This document shows, piece after piece, positions 46,196 through 54,916 of a stretch of DNA of 64,000 nucleotides. This DNA is from Veillonella parvula DSM 2008. Its GTDB lineage: Bacteria > Bacillota > Negativicutes > Veillonellales > Veillonellaceae. The DNA lies in the NCBI RefSeq assembly GCF_000024945.1, contig NC_013520.1, positions 1,885,001 to 1,949,000 of the forward strand, in the 5' to 3' direction. Under the pieces are notes generated by a model. That model was not told the origin of the DNA. It saw only the letters and a list, made by a program, of their open reading frames with translations, and ran no database searches. The stretch's first letter is position 1. Each line of letters opens with the position of its first letter. Both the position numbers and the translations under genes were made by a program.

Positions 46196-46981
46196 TTAAC
46201 CCAATATGGTTTCTTTAGGACTTCTATAATAAACTAATCCCTTTTCACTACTATAATCCATGCTAGACTCTTTAAGCCTACAAAAATAACCCCTAAGGTC
46301 TATAGAAATCTTTCTTAACCACAATTGTTGTCGTTTATTGCTCAAAAAATCTTTTCGGTTATCACAAGAATCAAATAATTCAAGAGCATCACTTAAAACC
46401 TCAGACTCGCCACAGTTTATAGCTCGAAGATTAGTAAGGTAGTTACGTTTAAAAGTATCAAAGGCATCACCACAATACTCCCCTAACTCAATCAAAAACA
46501 CTGTATATCCTAGCATAAAAATCATCATGATTTGCTCAAAACTATGATGAGATATAAAAGAAATATAGAGATGATCAACGCTATCCGTATTAGGTACATC
46601 AAACAAGTTGAAATCATTAATACAAGTATGATATGAGGGCTCCATTAATCTAGATATACAATCTAGTTCCAAGTAATCTATCGCATCACGCAAATGACCT
46701 TCCCAATCAAAGTCTTCAAACCACTCTGCTGCATCAACAATATCTTCCATGCCCATACCTTGGAAAACAATCTCCCTTAAGTCCTTTGACAATTGGTATT
46801 CATCAATTAAATCTATCATGGACAAATGATAATGCAGGCTCTCAAATACACCTAGCCTAATACGCTTATATTTATAAGCCTCTGCAGCACCTAATCCAAC
46901 CATCAACAAATAAAACTCAATATTTTGTTTTCCACTAATAGTTAAATTCATCATACATAGGATGGAAACCTTATATTCCAT
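46196..46981 (-). CDS. Hypothetical protein, orphan AT-rich gene
   Basis: I do not recognise this 261-residue acidic, helix-rich soluble protein. It has no signal peptide. A segment near residues 11-50 (NIEFYLLMVGLGAAEAYKYK) vaguely recalls DUF3969-type small proteins, some of which sit among toxin-immunity genes, but this is weak. Its AT content is higher than that of its neighbours. It lies alone between a strong terminator and element B. A second in-frame ATG pair about ten codons in is a possible start. Confidence 0.6.
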   Translation of the reverse strand: MEYKVSILCMMNLTISGKQNIEFYLLMVGLGAAEAYKYKRIRLGVFESLHYHLSMIDLIDEYQLSKDLREIVFQGMGMEDIVDAAEWFEDFDWEGHLRDAIDYLELDCISRLMEPSYHTCINDFNLFDVPNTDSVDHLYISFISHHSFEQIMMIFMLGYTVFLIELGEYCGDAFDTFKRNYLTNLRAINCGESEVLSDALELFDSCDNRKDFLSNKRQQLWLRKISIDLRGYFCRLKESSMDYSSEKGLVYYRSPKETILG

Positions 46982-47290
46982 CTCACAATACTTACGTATT
47001 GTACGACACTATAAAATCTATCTAGTACTATTATACACTTTAATAAGACTTATTTTCTACTAACATAACCCAAAACTTCTATTTCCATTTCTCCAAACAA
47101 TACAACGAAAACTATCGAGTGCCACTATATTGATGGGACACCTTCATATCTACAGTGATAAAAAGAAAGGACTATACTTATGCAGCGACATCAGGTCACG
47201 AGGAGCAAAGAAGTATAGTCCTTTCTTTTTAATTAAAATGTAGCTATGTCACGGGGCCCCATCAATATAGGCCCCCCACGATAGTTTTCA
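46982..47290. other. Intergenic region after dnaB
   Basis: 309 bp. Element B takes up most of it. The remainder is AT-rich and should hold the promoter of the orphan gene. No ORF is supported. Confidence 0.7.
47107..47289 (-). ncRNA. Structured 3'-UTR element, copy B (extended long hairpin)
   Basis: A 183-bp imperfect palindrome beginning 2 bp after the dnaB stop. Paired arms, outside in: 11 bp (47107-47117 with 47279-47289), 13 bp (47125-47137 with 47258-47270), 8 of 9 bp (47146-47154 with 47239-47247) and 21 bp (47159-47179 with 47211-47231). The 31-nt loop (47180-47210) carries ATGCAGCGAC, 12 variable bases and GGAGCAAAG, as in element A. GGGCCCCATC follows at 47254-47263, the same 43-nt spacing as in A. 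On the minus strand the central stem ends in a T-rich run. Confidence 0.75.
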
Positions 47291-48649
47291 TTATTGTTCC
47301 GGCCCTAGGTCTCGGAATTCTACGTCTCTAAATTGTGTTAATTCTCCAACGAATTGGAGTTCTACGGTACCGACGGAGCCATTACGGTGTTTACGAATAA
47401 GGACTTCTGCATTGTCCCCTTTTTCGGAGTTTTCATCGTAATATTTATCGCGGTACAAGAAGATAACAATATCCGCATCCTGCTCGAGAGAACCAGATTC
47501 ACGAAGGTCCGAAAGTACAGGCCGTTTATCTGGTCTGCTTTCAACACTACGAGACAACTGAGACAAAGCGATAACCGGTACGTTAAATTCACGAGCAATC
47601 AGTTTAAGATTACGAGAGATTTCGGACACCTCTTGTTGACGATTTTCACTGCCCTTACCAGCATTTCGACCTTGCATCAACTGAATATAATCGACGATAA
47701 CGAGATCGAGGCCATGTTCCACCTTGAGACGGCGCAATTTAGAGCGCATATCTTGTACGGTAAGACCCGGCGTATCATCGATAAAGAGCTTGGATTTACT
47801 CATGCGGTCCGCTGCGGCAATAACCTTTTCCCAGTCAGCAGGATCCATGTTCGCACGGCGCAATTTTTCAGAACTCACACCTGCCACGGAGGACAAAATA
47901 CGACCAACGAGCTGTTCCTTGCCCATTTCCAGGGAAAAGAACGCCACCGTCTTGTCGTACAACATCGTTACATTTTGAGCGATATTCAAGGTGAAAGCTG
48001 TTTTCCCCATCGCAGGACGAGCTGCTACGAGGATGAGGTCAGATTTTTGTAAGCCGTTGAAAATGTGGTCCACATCTTTAAAGCCTGTTGGCACGCCTGT
48101 AATAGCACCATCATGCTGTTGCAGTGCATTAAGTTTATCTAGATTAGATAAAACCACTTCACCAATGGCTGCAAAGGATGATTCAGACTGAGTTTGACCG
48201 CTTACGTCTAGCACCATTTGCTCTGCCTTATTGAGGATTGCCGTCGGCTCATCTTCGCCAGCATACGTCATGCCTACGATTTTATTCCCTGCATCGATGA
48301 GGCGGCGCAACTGAGCTTTCTCGCTGATGATTTTCGCATGTTCCTCAACATTGTAGGAAACCGATTCATTCGCAAGAGATGTAATATAAGCAAGACCACC
48401 TACCGCATCAAGGCGCTTACGACGGTCTAGTTCTTCACCAACGGTGATAAAATCAGCCGTCTTATTGGCATGCACGATTTCTAGAATAGCATCGTAAATA
48501 ATACGATGTGCATCGCGGTAAAAATCTTCAGATTTAAGAATACTCGTCACCGTATCTACAACGGCACCCATATTGGATCCATTAGTTAATAAAGCCCCCA
48601 AAACGGCCTTTTCCGCATCTAGATTATGCGGTGGAATGCGTACATCCAT
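47291..48649 (-). CDS. dnaB: Replicative DNA helicase
   Basis: The 452-residue hexameric helicase unwinds the replication fork. The N-terminal primase-binding domain starts MDVRIPPHNLDAEKAVLGAL. The RecA-like core has Walker A ARPAMGKTAF (about 215), ATPase motif DLVIVDYIQLM (about 320) and SRSVESRPDKRP (about 365). The in-frame start 51 bp upstream is rejected; GAAGGGG lies before the ATG at 48649. It is the last gene of the yybS-gdpP-rplI-dnaB cluster, about 70 bp after rplI. Confidence 0.96.
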   Translation of the reverse strand: MDVRIPPHNLDAEKAVLGALLTNGSNMGAVVDTVTSILKSEDFYRDAHRIIYDAILEIVHANKTADFITVGEELDRRKRLDAVGGLAYITSLANESVSYNVEEHAKIISEKAQLRRLIDAGNKIVGMTYAGEDEPTAILNKAEQMVLDVSGQTQSESSFAAIGEVVLSNLDKLNALQQHDGAITGVPTGFKDVDHIFNGLQKSDLILVAARPAMGKTAFTLNIAQNVTMLYDKTVAFFSLEMGKEQLVGRILSSVAGVSSEKLRRANMDPADWEKVIAAADRMSKSKLFIDDTPGLTVQDMRSKLRRLKVEHGLDLVIVDYIQLMQGRNAGKGSENRQQEVSEISRNLKLIAREFNVPVIALSQLSRSVESRPDKRPVLSDLRESGSLEQDADIVIFLYRDKYYDENSEKGDNAEVLIRKHRNGSVGTVELQFVGELTQFRDVEFRDLGPEQ

Positions 48650-48685
48650 GATAATCCCCTTCACACAACCACTATGGATAAAAGA

Positions 48686-48714
48686 ATTCACCATACTCAA
48701 AGAGCATGGTGAAT
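48686..48714 (-). terminator. Hairpin between rplI and dnaB (partial terminator or attenuator)
   Basis: ATTCACCAT/ATGGTGAAT stem of 9 bp with an 11-nt loop right after the rplI stop; a short T-run follows on the minus strand. It may lower dnaB expression relative to rplI. Confidence 0.5.
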
Positions 48715-48718
48715 ACTA

Positions 48719-49165
48719 TTATTCGGCTACTACATTAACCTTGATAGTACTTGTAATTTCAGGATGAACACGAACTAATACGTCATGTACGCCCAATGTT
48801 TTCAATGGTTCTTTGATTTCGATTTTCTTTTTATCGATATCTACTTTATATTGAGCTTTAGCAGCATCGGAAATATCTTTAGCAGTAACGGATCCGAATA
48901 CACGGCCTTCTTCGCCCATGCGAACTTTTACAGTTACTTCAACCTTAGTCAATTGAGCTGCCAAGATCTTAGCTTCGTCATTTGCAACGGCTTTATTATG
49001 AGCAATGGATTCTTGTTTTTGTTTCGCATTATTTACATTAGTTGCTGTACCTTCAAGACCAAGACCTTTTTTGATCAATACATTGCGACCATATGCATCG
49101 CTAACTTCAACGATTTCGCCTTTTTTACCAACTTTTTTAACGTCTTCTAACAATACTACTTTCAT
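48719..49165 (-). CDS. rplI: 50S ribosomal protein L9
   Basis: The 148-residue L9 has the N-terminal motif MKVVLLEDVKKVGKKGEIV and NVLIKKGLG, a long connecting helix and a C-terminal RNA-binding domain ending near VHPEITSTIKVNVVAE. It binds 23S rRNA. Its ATG overlaps the gdpP stop by 4 bp, with GAGGAGG upstream. Confidence 0.97.
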   Translation of the reverse strand: MKVVLLEDVKKVGKKGEIVEVSDAYGRNVLIKKGLGLEGTATNVNNAKQKQESIAHNKAVANDEAKILAAQLTKVEVTVKVRMGEEGRVFGSVTAKDISDAAKAQYKVDIDKKKIEIKEPLKTLGVHDVLVRVHPEITSTIKVNVVAE

Positions 49166-51189
49166 TGTTGTTCCTCCTCTTGTTCTGCGGAATGAAGCGC
49201 ATCAAGAGCATGCTCCAAAATGGCCTGCTTCGCTTCCTCTATGGTCATACCTTGTAATTGAGCACCAGCCACAGTTCTATGACCGCCACCACCCAAGGCT
49301 TCCATTACAACTTGTACGTTTACCTTGCCCTTGGATCGAGCGCTGACGCCGATACCGCCATCATTTAGGGAATATAGTACAAAGGCTGCTTCAATATCTT
49401 CATTACTAATGAGCATGTCCGCACTTTGTGCAGCCAACGCCATCATATCCTTTAAACCTTCAGGCGCTACGGAAATAGCAATCCCTTCAGTACGACTTGC
49501 TTCAAATACCATTTTAGCACGCAATTGGATAGAATCGAAAGTTTCAATAAACAATTGTTTAACTCTGTCGATATCCGCTCCTGCACGGCGCAAAAATGCT
49601 GCAGCCTCAAAGGTACGCGCACCAGTTTGTTGAACAAAGTTCTTCGTATCTAATACGATACCTGCATAAATACCTGTGGCTTCCGCTTTTGAAAGTTTCA
49701 CAGGAACACCTGCATATTGTACAAGCTCTGTTACGAGCTCAGATGTAGACGATGCAGATGGTTCCAAATAGGTAAGTAATGGGTTTTCTACAAAGTCCGC
49801 TGCACGACGGTGATGGTCGATAACGATGCGTCGTTCAGAGATTTCAAGCGCCTCTTGAGCCGCCACCATTTCCTGACGATGCGTATCACACACGACAGTG
49901 AGCGTATTCGCATCTACCCATACTCTTGCAGCTTCTGCAGTAATAATATTCTCTTGCCAGAACTCTGACTCGTTAAGAACATTCACCATTTTATCGATGG
50001 CGCTAGTTTCTTTTGAAAGCGCAATGCGCACGTCTTTACCAAGTGCTCGAGCAATGGCGGCTACACCAATAATACCGCCTAAAGCATCGTAGTCTTCACG
50101 TTGATGCCCCATGATAAGAATCTTATCAGAATCAATCATAAGCTCATGTATCGCTTGAGATACAACACGAGCACGAACGCGCGTATTCTTCTCAACGCCT
50201 GCCGTATTACCGCCAAAGAAGCGCGTACTTTCACCATCCATAATACACACTTGGTCACCACCGCGACCTAATGCAATATCTAAGGCTGCACGAGCACGGC
50301 CAGATACATCTTTCACAGAGCCTACATTTTCACTAATACCAATGGAAATCGTAGCTGGTACTTGACGAGGAGATGGTACTTTCCGGATTCGTTCGAGCAC
50401 TTTAAAACCATCTTCCTCCATCTCATGAAGTGCACCACGAGAAATGGCAAAGGTATACATATCATCTTGGAAGTTACGAATAAAACCTTCGTAGCGGTCA
50501 ATTTCATCCATGATGATATTATTTATATCTGTCCAAATACTAGTATACTCACGATCACTAAGACCTTTTGTCAATTCTTCGAGATTATCAATCTGAATCA
50601 TGCCCCATACAGGCTGGCCCTCTTCCGCTTTAATACGGGCTTTTTCTAAGTCTGTAATGTCCTTGAAATACAATGCCATCACTGCATGTTCCGCGAGTTC
50701 ATCTTCACTATCAATATCTGATCGCGTATCCCGAGGATCGATAAATTTATAAATAATTTGGAAGTATCGATTTTCATATTTTTCCGTCATATATCCGGAC
50801 TTACCCCAAATTTTATCGATACGGAAACCAGGTAACAACGCAGACATTTTTTGGAGCTTATTCCAGTCCACCTTAACCCAGTCAGCGAAAACACTATTAT
50901 TCCACACCAAGGTGCCTTGCTTATTAACAAGAACAATCCCCATTGGCAAATTTTGTAAAGCAAAGTTAGAAGCTTGTGTGACGTTTTTCATCATCGCACT
51001 AAACTGTTCTCTTGCTAAACGACGCCGGTTATGAAGGGTATTATAATTAACCAAATACGCCGCTACTACAATGATTAATGCTAAAATTGCAATAGCCCAA
51101 TTTAAATAGGCCAACAATAATAGCAATAATACGAGAACGGCAACAATGGTAATTTCTAAACCTTTCCATCTCCGTTGAAAGGATTTCAT
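49162..51189 (-). CDS. gdpP: Cyclic-di-AMP phosphodiesterase GdpP-like (DHH family)
   Basis: The 675-residue membrane protein has two N-terminal helices (about 12-55), a PAS-like domain (about 70-165) and a degenerate GGDEF domain (about 170-305). DHH and DHHA1 domains follow: MGHQREDYDALGG, VVCDTHRQ, VIDHHRR and GGGGHRTVAGAQ. In Firmicutes this architecture cleaves c-di-AMP, controlling osmolyte and wall homeostasis. It lies between the yybS-like gene and rplI, the usual order. Confidence 0.93.
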   Translation of the reverse strand: MKSFQRRWKGLEITIVAVLVLLLLLLAYLNWAIAILALIIVVAAYLVNYNTLHNRRRLAREQFSAMMKNVTQASNFALQNLPMGIVLVNKQGTLVWNNSVFADWVKVDWNKLQKMSALLPGFRIDKIWGKSGYMTEKYENRYFQIIYKFIDPRDTRSDIDSEDELAEHAVMALYFKDITDLEKARIKAEEGQPVWGMIQIDNLEELTKGLSDREYTSIWTDINNIIMDEIDRYEGFIRNFQDDMYTFAISRGALHEMEEDGFKVLERIRKVPSPRQVPATISIGISENVGSVKDVSGRARAALDIALGRGGDQVCIMDGESTRFFGGNTAGVEKNTRVRARVVSQAIHELMIDSDKILIMGHQREDYDALGGIIGVAAIARALGKDVRIALSKETSAIDKMVNVLNESEFWQENIITAEAARVWVDANTLTVVCDTHRQEMVAAQEALEISERRIVIDHHRRAADFVENPLLTYLEPSASSTSELVTELVQYAGVPVKLSKAEATGIYAGIVLDTKNFVQQTGARTFEAAAFLRRAGADIDRVKQLFIETFDSIQLRAKMVFEASRTEGIAISVAPEGLKDMMALAAQSADMLISNEDIEAAFVLYSLNDGGIGVSARSKGKVNVQVVMEALGGGGHRTVAGAQLQGMTIEEAKQAILEHALDALHSAEQEEEQQ

Positions 51190-51208
51190 AACGGCCTCCT
51201 TTCTATTA

Positions 51209-52165
51209 CTATTGACGCGCTTTGTAACGTGTCCGTAAATCTAAAAACATATCTATAACACCAAATATCGCTAGTGCTTGTCCAAAGAAGAAGGCATATA
51301 CACCAAGTAATATCCACTTCAATTTATTACTCATGCGATAACTACTCATTAAATCTGCTAAAGCAGCAAAGCCATGAATAGAACACATAGAACTACCGAG
51401 AAGTAATATATTAGTACTAATGGCTGTGACCCATGAAGAGTTCATATTAATATGTGGAGCACCATATATACCAATAATGCCTAACGCATATAAACCGGCA
51501 CTCCAGATAGGCATTCTCCACTCTTCAATCGGTAAAAATCGAGATATGGAGATATGTAACCGCTTGCCTAACCATATAGATATCTGAATAGTTATATAAC
51601 TATATGATACTGCAGCTATAGCTACAGCTACAAAAAACGCATCCTTCAAACCGGTAGCTAACTTATCTACATTTTTCACAAATAAATCCGCTTGTTCCTG
51701 TGTAATATTAGAATTCGTTTGTAATGCTTGGTCAGCAATCATACGAGCTTGCTCTGTCATCTGTATATCTATCATTGATAGGTCAATACCAGATATATAC
51801 GCTTGTGCAATGAAAGTTACTAATACAGCAATAAACATAGCAATACTAGGGAGTAGTAACCGTTTAATCGTTCCCAACGAAAGACGATTGCCTTCTCCTA
51901 CTCCTACACCTACCGCAGCAAATAAGCCAACAGGTATACCATTCCATGGTCCAAATAAAATTACTGCTAAGAAAGTAGTAACAATAGCTGCCGATATACT
52001 ATATTTGCGGCCCCATTTTGTTCCAATTATGCCAATGGCCGCAGGTGTAACAAAAAATGATAAAAAGGCGAAAGTTGGTATATAAACACTGATAGCACTA
52101 AGGATAACACCTATAGCACTAACAAATGCAGTTTCTACCATCGCTCTTGTATTTGTTTTATTCAT
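51209..52165 (-). CDS. DUF2232 (YybS-like) membrane protein
   Basis: The 318-residue protein has about eight helices and fits the DUF2232/YybS family, found upstream of gdpP-rplI-dnaB in many Firmicutes; the position here is the same. It may be an ECF-type membrane component, but its role is unknown. It is predicted to be co-transcribed with gdpP, starting 19 bp after this gene's stop. Confidence 0.8.
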   Translation of the reverse strand: MNKTNTRAMVETAFVSAIGVILSAISVYIPTFAFLSFFVTPAAIGIIGTKWGRKYSISAAIVTTFLAVILFGPWNGIPVGLFAAVGVGVGEGNRLSLGTIKRLLLPSIAMFIAVLVTFIAQAYISGIDLSMIDIQMTEQARMIADQALQTNSNITQEQADLFVKNVDKLATGLKDAFFVAVAIAAVSYSYITIQISIWLGKRLHISISRFLPIEEWRMPIWSAGLYALGIIGIYGAPHINMNSSWVTAISTNILLLGSSMCSIHGFAALADLMSSYRMSNKLKWILLGVYAFFFGQALAIFGVIDMFLDLRTRYKARQ

Positions 52166-52312
52166 AAATCACCATTCTTACATAAGAAGATATATTGATT
52201 GGTATCTTTTAATTATAACAGTTTAAAAGGGTAACTTCAAATACCCCATATAGTAGACGAATGCGATAGCAATGCTATTAATGGTAGTTTTTATTTCTCT
52301 TTCAAAATGCCA

Positions 52313-52342
52313 AAAGTACCACACCATGAGGTGCGGTACTTT
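52313..52342. terminator. Terminator after the RNase J gene
   Basis: AAAGTACC-x-CACC pairs with GGTG-x-GGTACTTT and has A/T tracts on both sides. Confidence 0.82.
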
Positions 52343-52358
52343 TCTGTATTATATAAGA

Positions 52359-54521
52359 TTATACGTCTTGAATAATCGGCAGGATCATAGGACGACGACG
52401 GGTTTTATCATAGAAGAATTTACCCAATGCGTCACGTACGTTTTGCTTAATGGTTGTCCAATCTTTGATGCGTTGCATTTCACAATCTTCAAGAACTTGT
52501 TCTACGCGGCGCTCCGCAGCAAGCATGAGTTCTTCTGCGTCACGAACGTATACGAAGCCACGAGATACGAGGTCTGGACCAGCTACGATAGTACCGGAAG
52601 CTTTATCCATCGCCATAACGACGATAACCATACCTTCTTGTGCCAATTGTTGACGGTCGCGGATAACGATATTACCTACGTCACCAACACCAAGACCATC
52701 AACAAAGATAGCGCCAGCTTGTACGCGACCGCCTTTGCGACCACCATCTTTATCGAATTCAAAGATTTGACCATTGTCGCCGATAAGGACCTTCTTAGGA
52801 TCTACACCCATAGCAACACCGAGTTCACCATGACGGCGCAACATGCGATACTCACCATGAACTGGGATAAAGTATTCTGGACGAACAAGGTTAAGCATTG
52901 TTTTAAGCTCTTCTTGGCTCGCATGACCAGATACGTGAATACCACGGTCTTTACCGTATACCACATTACAACCTAAACGAAGCAAGTTATCGATAGTTCT
53001 ACCTACAGCACCTTCGTTGCCTGGAATTGGTGTAGCAGAAATGATAACCGTATCATTCGGTGCCAATTCTACAGTACGATGATTGCTTGTTGCCATACGG
53101 GACAAGCCTGCCATCGGTTCACCTTGAGAACCAGTCGTTAAGATCATGATTTGGTCATCTGTGTAGTTGTGCATTACATCAACGTCGATAATTATATTTG
53201 GTGGAATATTCAAGTATCCACGCTCTTGGGCAATTTCTGTAACATTGACCATGCTACGGCCCATAACTACAACCTTACGGTTGAACATAACCGCCGCATC
53301 AATAGCTTGTTGGATACGGGATACGTTGGATGCAAATGTTGCCAAAACAACGCGGCCTTTTGCTTCTCCAACAGCTTGTTTAATCGCAGGGCCTACGGAA
53401 CTTTCAGAGCCGGTAGTACCTGGTTTTTCTACATTTGTAGAATCCGACAAGAGCGCTAATACACCTTTGTTACCTAGCTCAGCAAATTTGTGCATATCCA
53501 TCAAACGGCCATCAACAGGAGTTTGGTCAATTTTAAAGTCCCCTGTATGAAGAATTGTTCCGATTGGTGTATTAAAGTATACAGCGCAGGAGTCAGGAAT
53601 GGAGTGATTTGTTTGGATGAAACCAACAGTCACTTGACCAATTTGAACTTCATCGCCGGCAGCAATCGTACGAAGACATTTTGGAGATACCTTATGTTCT
53701 TTAAACTTGCCTTCAATTAAGCCACAAACGAGATTTGTTGCATATACTGGGCAGCTAATTTCTTTCATTAGGTACGCCAAGGAGCCGATATGGTCCTCGT
53801 GACCATGAGTAATTACGACAGCTTTCACGCGATCCTTATTCTCGATGATATAGCTCATATCAGGAATAACGATGTCTACGCCAAGCATATCTTCACTAGG
53901 GAACGCAAGACCAGAGTCAAGAACGATAATTTCGTCCTCGTATTGGAAGATGGTCATATTTTTGCCGATTTCACCAAGACCACCTAGTGGGATGATTTGG
54001 AATTTGCCCTTGTTGACGCCATTTGGCGTACGACCGACTAATTCTACTTGTTCCTCTTGATTATTCCAACCCGTAGAACGGTTATTTGGGCGGTTATTAT
54101 TGCGATTCTGACCATTTTGGCCATTGCGACCATTATTAGTACGCGTATTACGTGTATTTTCACCACGCGGTGCACGAGTTTGGCGAGTTTTGCGTTCTTG
54201 ACCTTCACCTTGTTCCGCATTGCGGCGTGTATTTGTACGGCGAGTCGTATTAGTACGACCACTATTCGCACTTGTGCGAGTATTTGTAGTACGGCGTTGG
54301 CGTGTTGCACCTTCACCAGCTGTTTGTTGGCGCGTACGACCTTCGCCAGCAGGGCGGCGTGTATTTGTACGGCGACGCGTTTGTTTTTGCTCGCCTTCAG
54401 CCGCAGCTGTAAGAGTAGCGTTTTTTGCTACTGTCGGCTCTGCTTTCACTTGCGCAGTAACCTGATTATCTGTTGTATTCACAGTTCCTCCTAAAATTTT
54501 GTTCATTAATTTATTTAACAT
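52359..54521 (-). CDS. rnj: Ribonuclease J with long basic N-terminal extension
   Basis: The 720-residue protein has a beta-CASP metallo-beta-lactamase core. It begins near residue 170 (FQIIPLGGLGEIGKNM) and includes the zinc motif HGHEDHIG (about 240), then SGHASQEEL and PVHGEYRML. RNase J does 5'-3' exo- and endonucleolytic RNA decay. The first 165 residues are unusual: low-complexity Arg/Asn/Thr/Gly sequence (TRRRTNTRR, NTRRNAEQGEGQ) with no predicted fold, presumably RNA-binding or scaffolding. AGGTGAG fits the ATG at 54521; a GTG 12 bp upstream is rejected. Confidence 0.93.
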   Translation of the reverse strand: MLNKLMNKILGGTVNTTDNQVTAQVKAEPTVAKNATLTAAAEGEQKQTRRRTNTRRPAGEGRTRQQTAGEGATRQRRTTNTRTSANSGRTNTTRRTNTRRNAEQGEGQERKTRQTRAPRGENTRNTRTNNGRNGQNGQNRNNNRPNNRSTGWNNQEEQVELVGRTPNGVNKGKFQIIPLGGLGEIGKNMTIFQYEDEIIVLDSGLAFPSEDMLGVDIVIPDMSYIIENKDRVKAVVITHGHEDHIGSLAYLMKEISCPVYATNLVCGLIEGKFKEHKVSPKCLRTIAAGDEVQIGQVTVGFIQTNHSIPDSCAVYFNTPIGTILHTGDFKIDQTPVDGRLMDMHKFAELGNKGVLALLSDSTNVEKPGTTGSESSVGPAIKQAVGEAKGRVVLATFASNVSRIQQAIDAAVMFNRKVVVMGRSMVNVTEIAQERGYLNIPPNIIIDVDVMHNYTDDQIMILTTGSQGEPMAGLSRMATSNHRTVELAPNDTVIISATPIPGNEGAVGRTIDNLLRLGCNVVYGKDRGIHVSGHASQEELKTMLNLVRPEYFIPVHGEYRMLRRHGELGVAMGVDPKKVLIGDNGQIFEFDKDGGRKGGRVQAGAIFVDGLGVGDVGNIVIRDRQQLAQEGMVIVVMAMDKASGTIVAGPDLVSRGFVYVRDAEELMLAAERRVEQVLEDCEMQRIKDWTTIKQNVRDALGKFFYDKTRRRPMILPIIQDV

Positions 54522-54916
54522 AGTTTTTCTCACCTATCACTTGAATTGATCTATGCCACGAGGAAATGTCACACAAAGAAAAAGGCGCTATTATACTAGC
54601 GTCTCGTCAAATGGGCGCAAAAATGCGCTATCAAATTTTGCCGTTCCTAGTTTGTGTGCCATTTGCCGCAGCAAATGAGTATAGTGCACTATCAGATGCT
54701 TCAACCGCAAGAGACCTCTGTTTTTATCTCAATCCGATACGCAGTGCAATATAGTCCGATCTGTTTTGATGAAAGCCTCACTTTCATACGTTGTGCTTAT
54801 TATAACATAAAAACAACATAAACAAAAGAGTTCTACGCTTGATTCATTAAAAGTAACATAAAATTTTACTACTACTTAAAAGGGCGGTTCAAATTGAACC
54901 GCCCCAAAACATTTCA
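54522..54916. other. Intergenic region upstream of the RNase J gene
   Basis: 395 bp. A TATAAT-like box on the minus strand (54590-54595) may drive the RNase J gene, but no good -35 is found at the right spacing. A short 62-codon plus-strand ORF has no homology signal and is not called. The terminator of the DUF805 gene lies at 54882-54904. Confidence 0.6.
54882..54904 (-). terminator. Terminator after the DUF805 gene
   Basis: GGGCGGTTC/GAACCGCCC stem with a short loop and T-rich tail on the minus strand. Confidence 0.9.

Noticed and set aside
52272-52976. 234-codon ORF antisense to the RNase J gene end
   Set aside because: It lies opposite a clear beta-CASP coding region and has no start signal.
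54048-54494. 148-codon ORF antisense to the RNase J extension
   Set aside because: Its Cys/Thr/Ile-rich pattern is the complement of the Arg/Asn/Thr repeats; no ribosome-binding site.
54566-54754. 62-codon plus-strand ORF upstream of the RNase J gene
   Set aside because: No ribosome-binding site or recognisable composition; it covers the likely promoter region of the opposite gene.
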